64,000 nt of DNA from Pipra filicauda. Its lineage: Eukaryota; Chordata; Aves; Passeriformes; Pipridae. The position numbers and the translations under genes were made by a program. This document shows, one piece after another, positions 63,605 to 64,000 of this stretch (the first letter of the stretch is position 1; each line of letters begins with the position of its first letter). Location of the stretch: NCBI RefSeq assembly GCF_003945595.2, contig NW_024104140.1, forward strand, positions 930,001-994,000, in the 5' to 3' direction. A model generated the notes under the pieces. That model was not told where the DNA came from, ran no database searches, and saw only the letters and a program-made list of their open reading frames with translations.

Positions 63605-63943
63605 AAAGCTTCCAGTATCTGAAGGGAGCCTACGGGGAAGCTGGAAAGGGACTCTTCATCAGGAGCGGTAGTGATAGGGCAAGCAGTAATGGGTACAAAC
63701 TGAAAGAGGGGAAGTTTAGGTAAGATATCAGGAAGAAATATTTTGTCGTAAGTGTGGTGAGACAGTGGAACCGATTGCCCAAGGAGGTTGTGGGTGTCCC
63801 AACCCTGGGGGTGTTCAAGGCCAGGTTGGATAAGGCCTTGAGCAACCTGGTCTAGTGAGAGGTGTCCCTGTTCATGACAGAGAGGGTTGGGACTAGGTCG
63901 TCTTTAAAGTCCCTTCCAACCCTTAACATTCTAATATTCTATA
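63605..63943 (+). mobile_element. CR1 LINE 3' fragment
   Basis: Typical CR1 3' sequence (AGTATCTGAAGGGAGCCTAC, then GGGTACAAACTGAAAGAGGG, GTGAGACAGTGGAACCGATT) running to the CR1 tail CCTTCCAACCCTTAACATTC. 5'-truncated, plus orientation, about 0.8 kb upstream of the HOOK3 start. Confidence 0.92.
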
Positions 63944-64000
63944 CTTAGCACTAGCTCCAAATGGTGACTAGGAAGAATTTCTTCACAGAAAGAGTGATTA

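Noticed and set aside
1..64000. An undescribed multi-gene system, CRISPR array or viral insertion
   Set aside because: The window is one ordinary vertebrate gene with CR1-rich introns. No regularly spaced repeats, gene cluster, gag/pol/env-like frames or LTR pairs were seen.

Overview
The window is vertebrate nuclear DNA, very probably from a bird. Introns are long and AT-rich, and at least fifteen CR1 LINE fragments (about 9 kb in total, estimated by eye) are scattered through them. CR1 fragments with the typical 3' tail (repeats of ATTCTATG) are the usual avian signature. I cannot name the species.

One protein-coding gene fills almost the whole window: HOOK3, on the minus strand. The start codon is at 62805 inside a CpG island, and sixteen coding exons run leftward to 3901. 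They join without any frame break into 540 codons, against about 718 in human HOOK3 as I recall it. All sixteen donors seen are GT and all fifteen acceptors seen are AG. Encoded here are the complete N-terminal Hook domain (about residues 1-160, which binds the dynein light intermediate chain) and most of the central coiled coil. The last ~178 residues (end of the coiled coil, cargo and FTS/FHIP binding, KIF1C-binding tail) lie beyond position 1.

Layout from right to left: 63.95-63.6 kb, a CR1 copy upstream of the gene; 63.55-63.27 kb, a three-copy imperfect tandem repeat; 63.26-62.33 kb, a CpG island with a probably divergent promoter; 62.8 kb, exon 1; introns 1-3 (50.0-62.7, 42.2-50.0, 33.4-42.2 kb), large and carrying six clear plus-oriented CR1 copies and one minus copy; 33.4-28.8 kb, exons 4-6, which complete the Hook domain; intron 6 (7 kb) with a CR1 reverse-transcriptase fragment; 21.8-12.5 kb, exons 7-12 in a CR1-free stretch; 9.96-3.9 kb, exons 13-16, with about 4 kb of CR1 packed around exons 14 and 15; 3.9-0 kb, the start of intron 16.

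I found no operon, CRISPR array, phage, tRNA or rRNA gene, and no evidence of a new multi-gene system. The points most worth checking are subtle: a coding exon whose acceptor is fused to a donor-like hexamer (exon 4), a triplicated pyrimidine tract before exon 13, two adjacent perfect stem-loops in intron 2, a promoter-proximal tandem repeat, and the arrangement of the CR1 copies.
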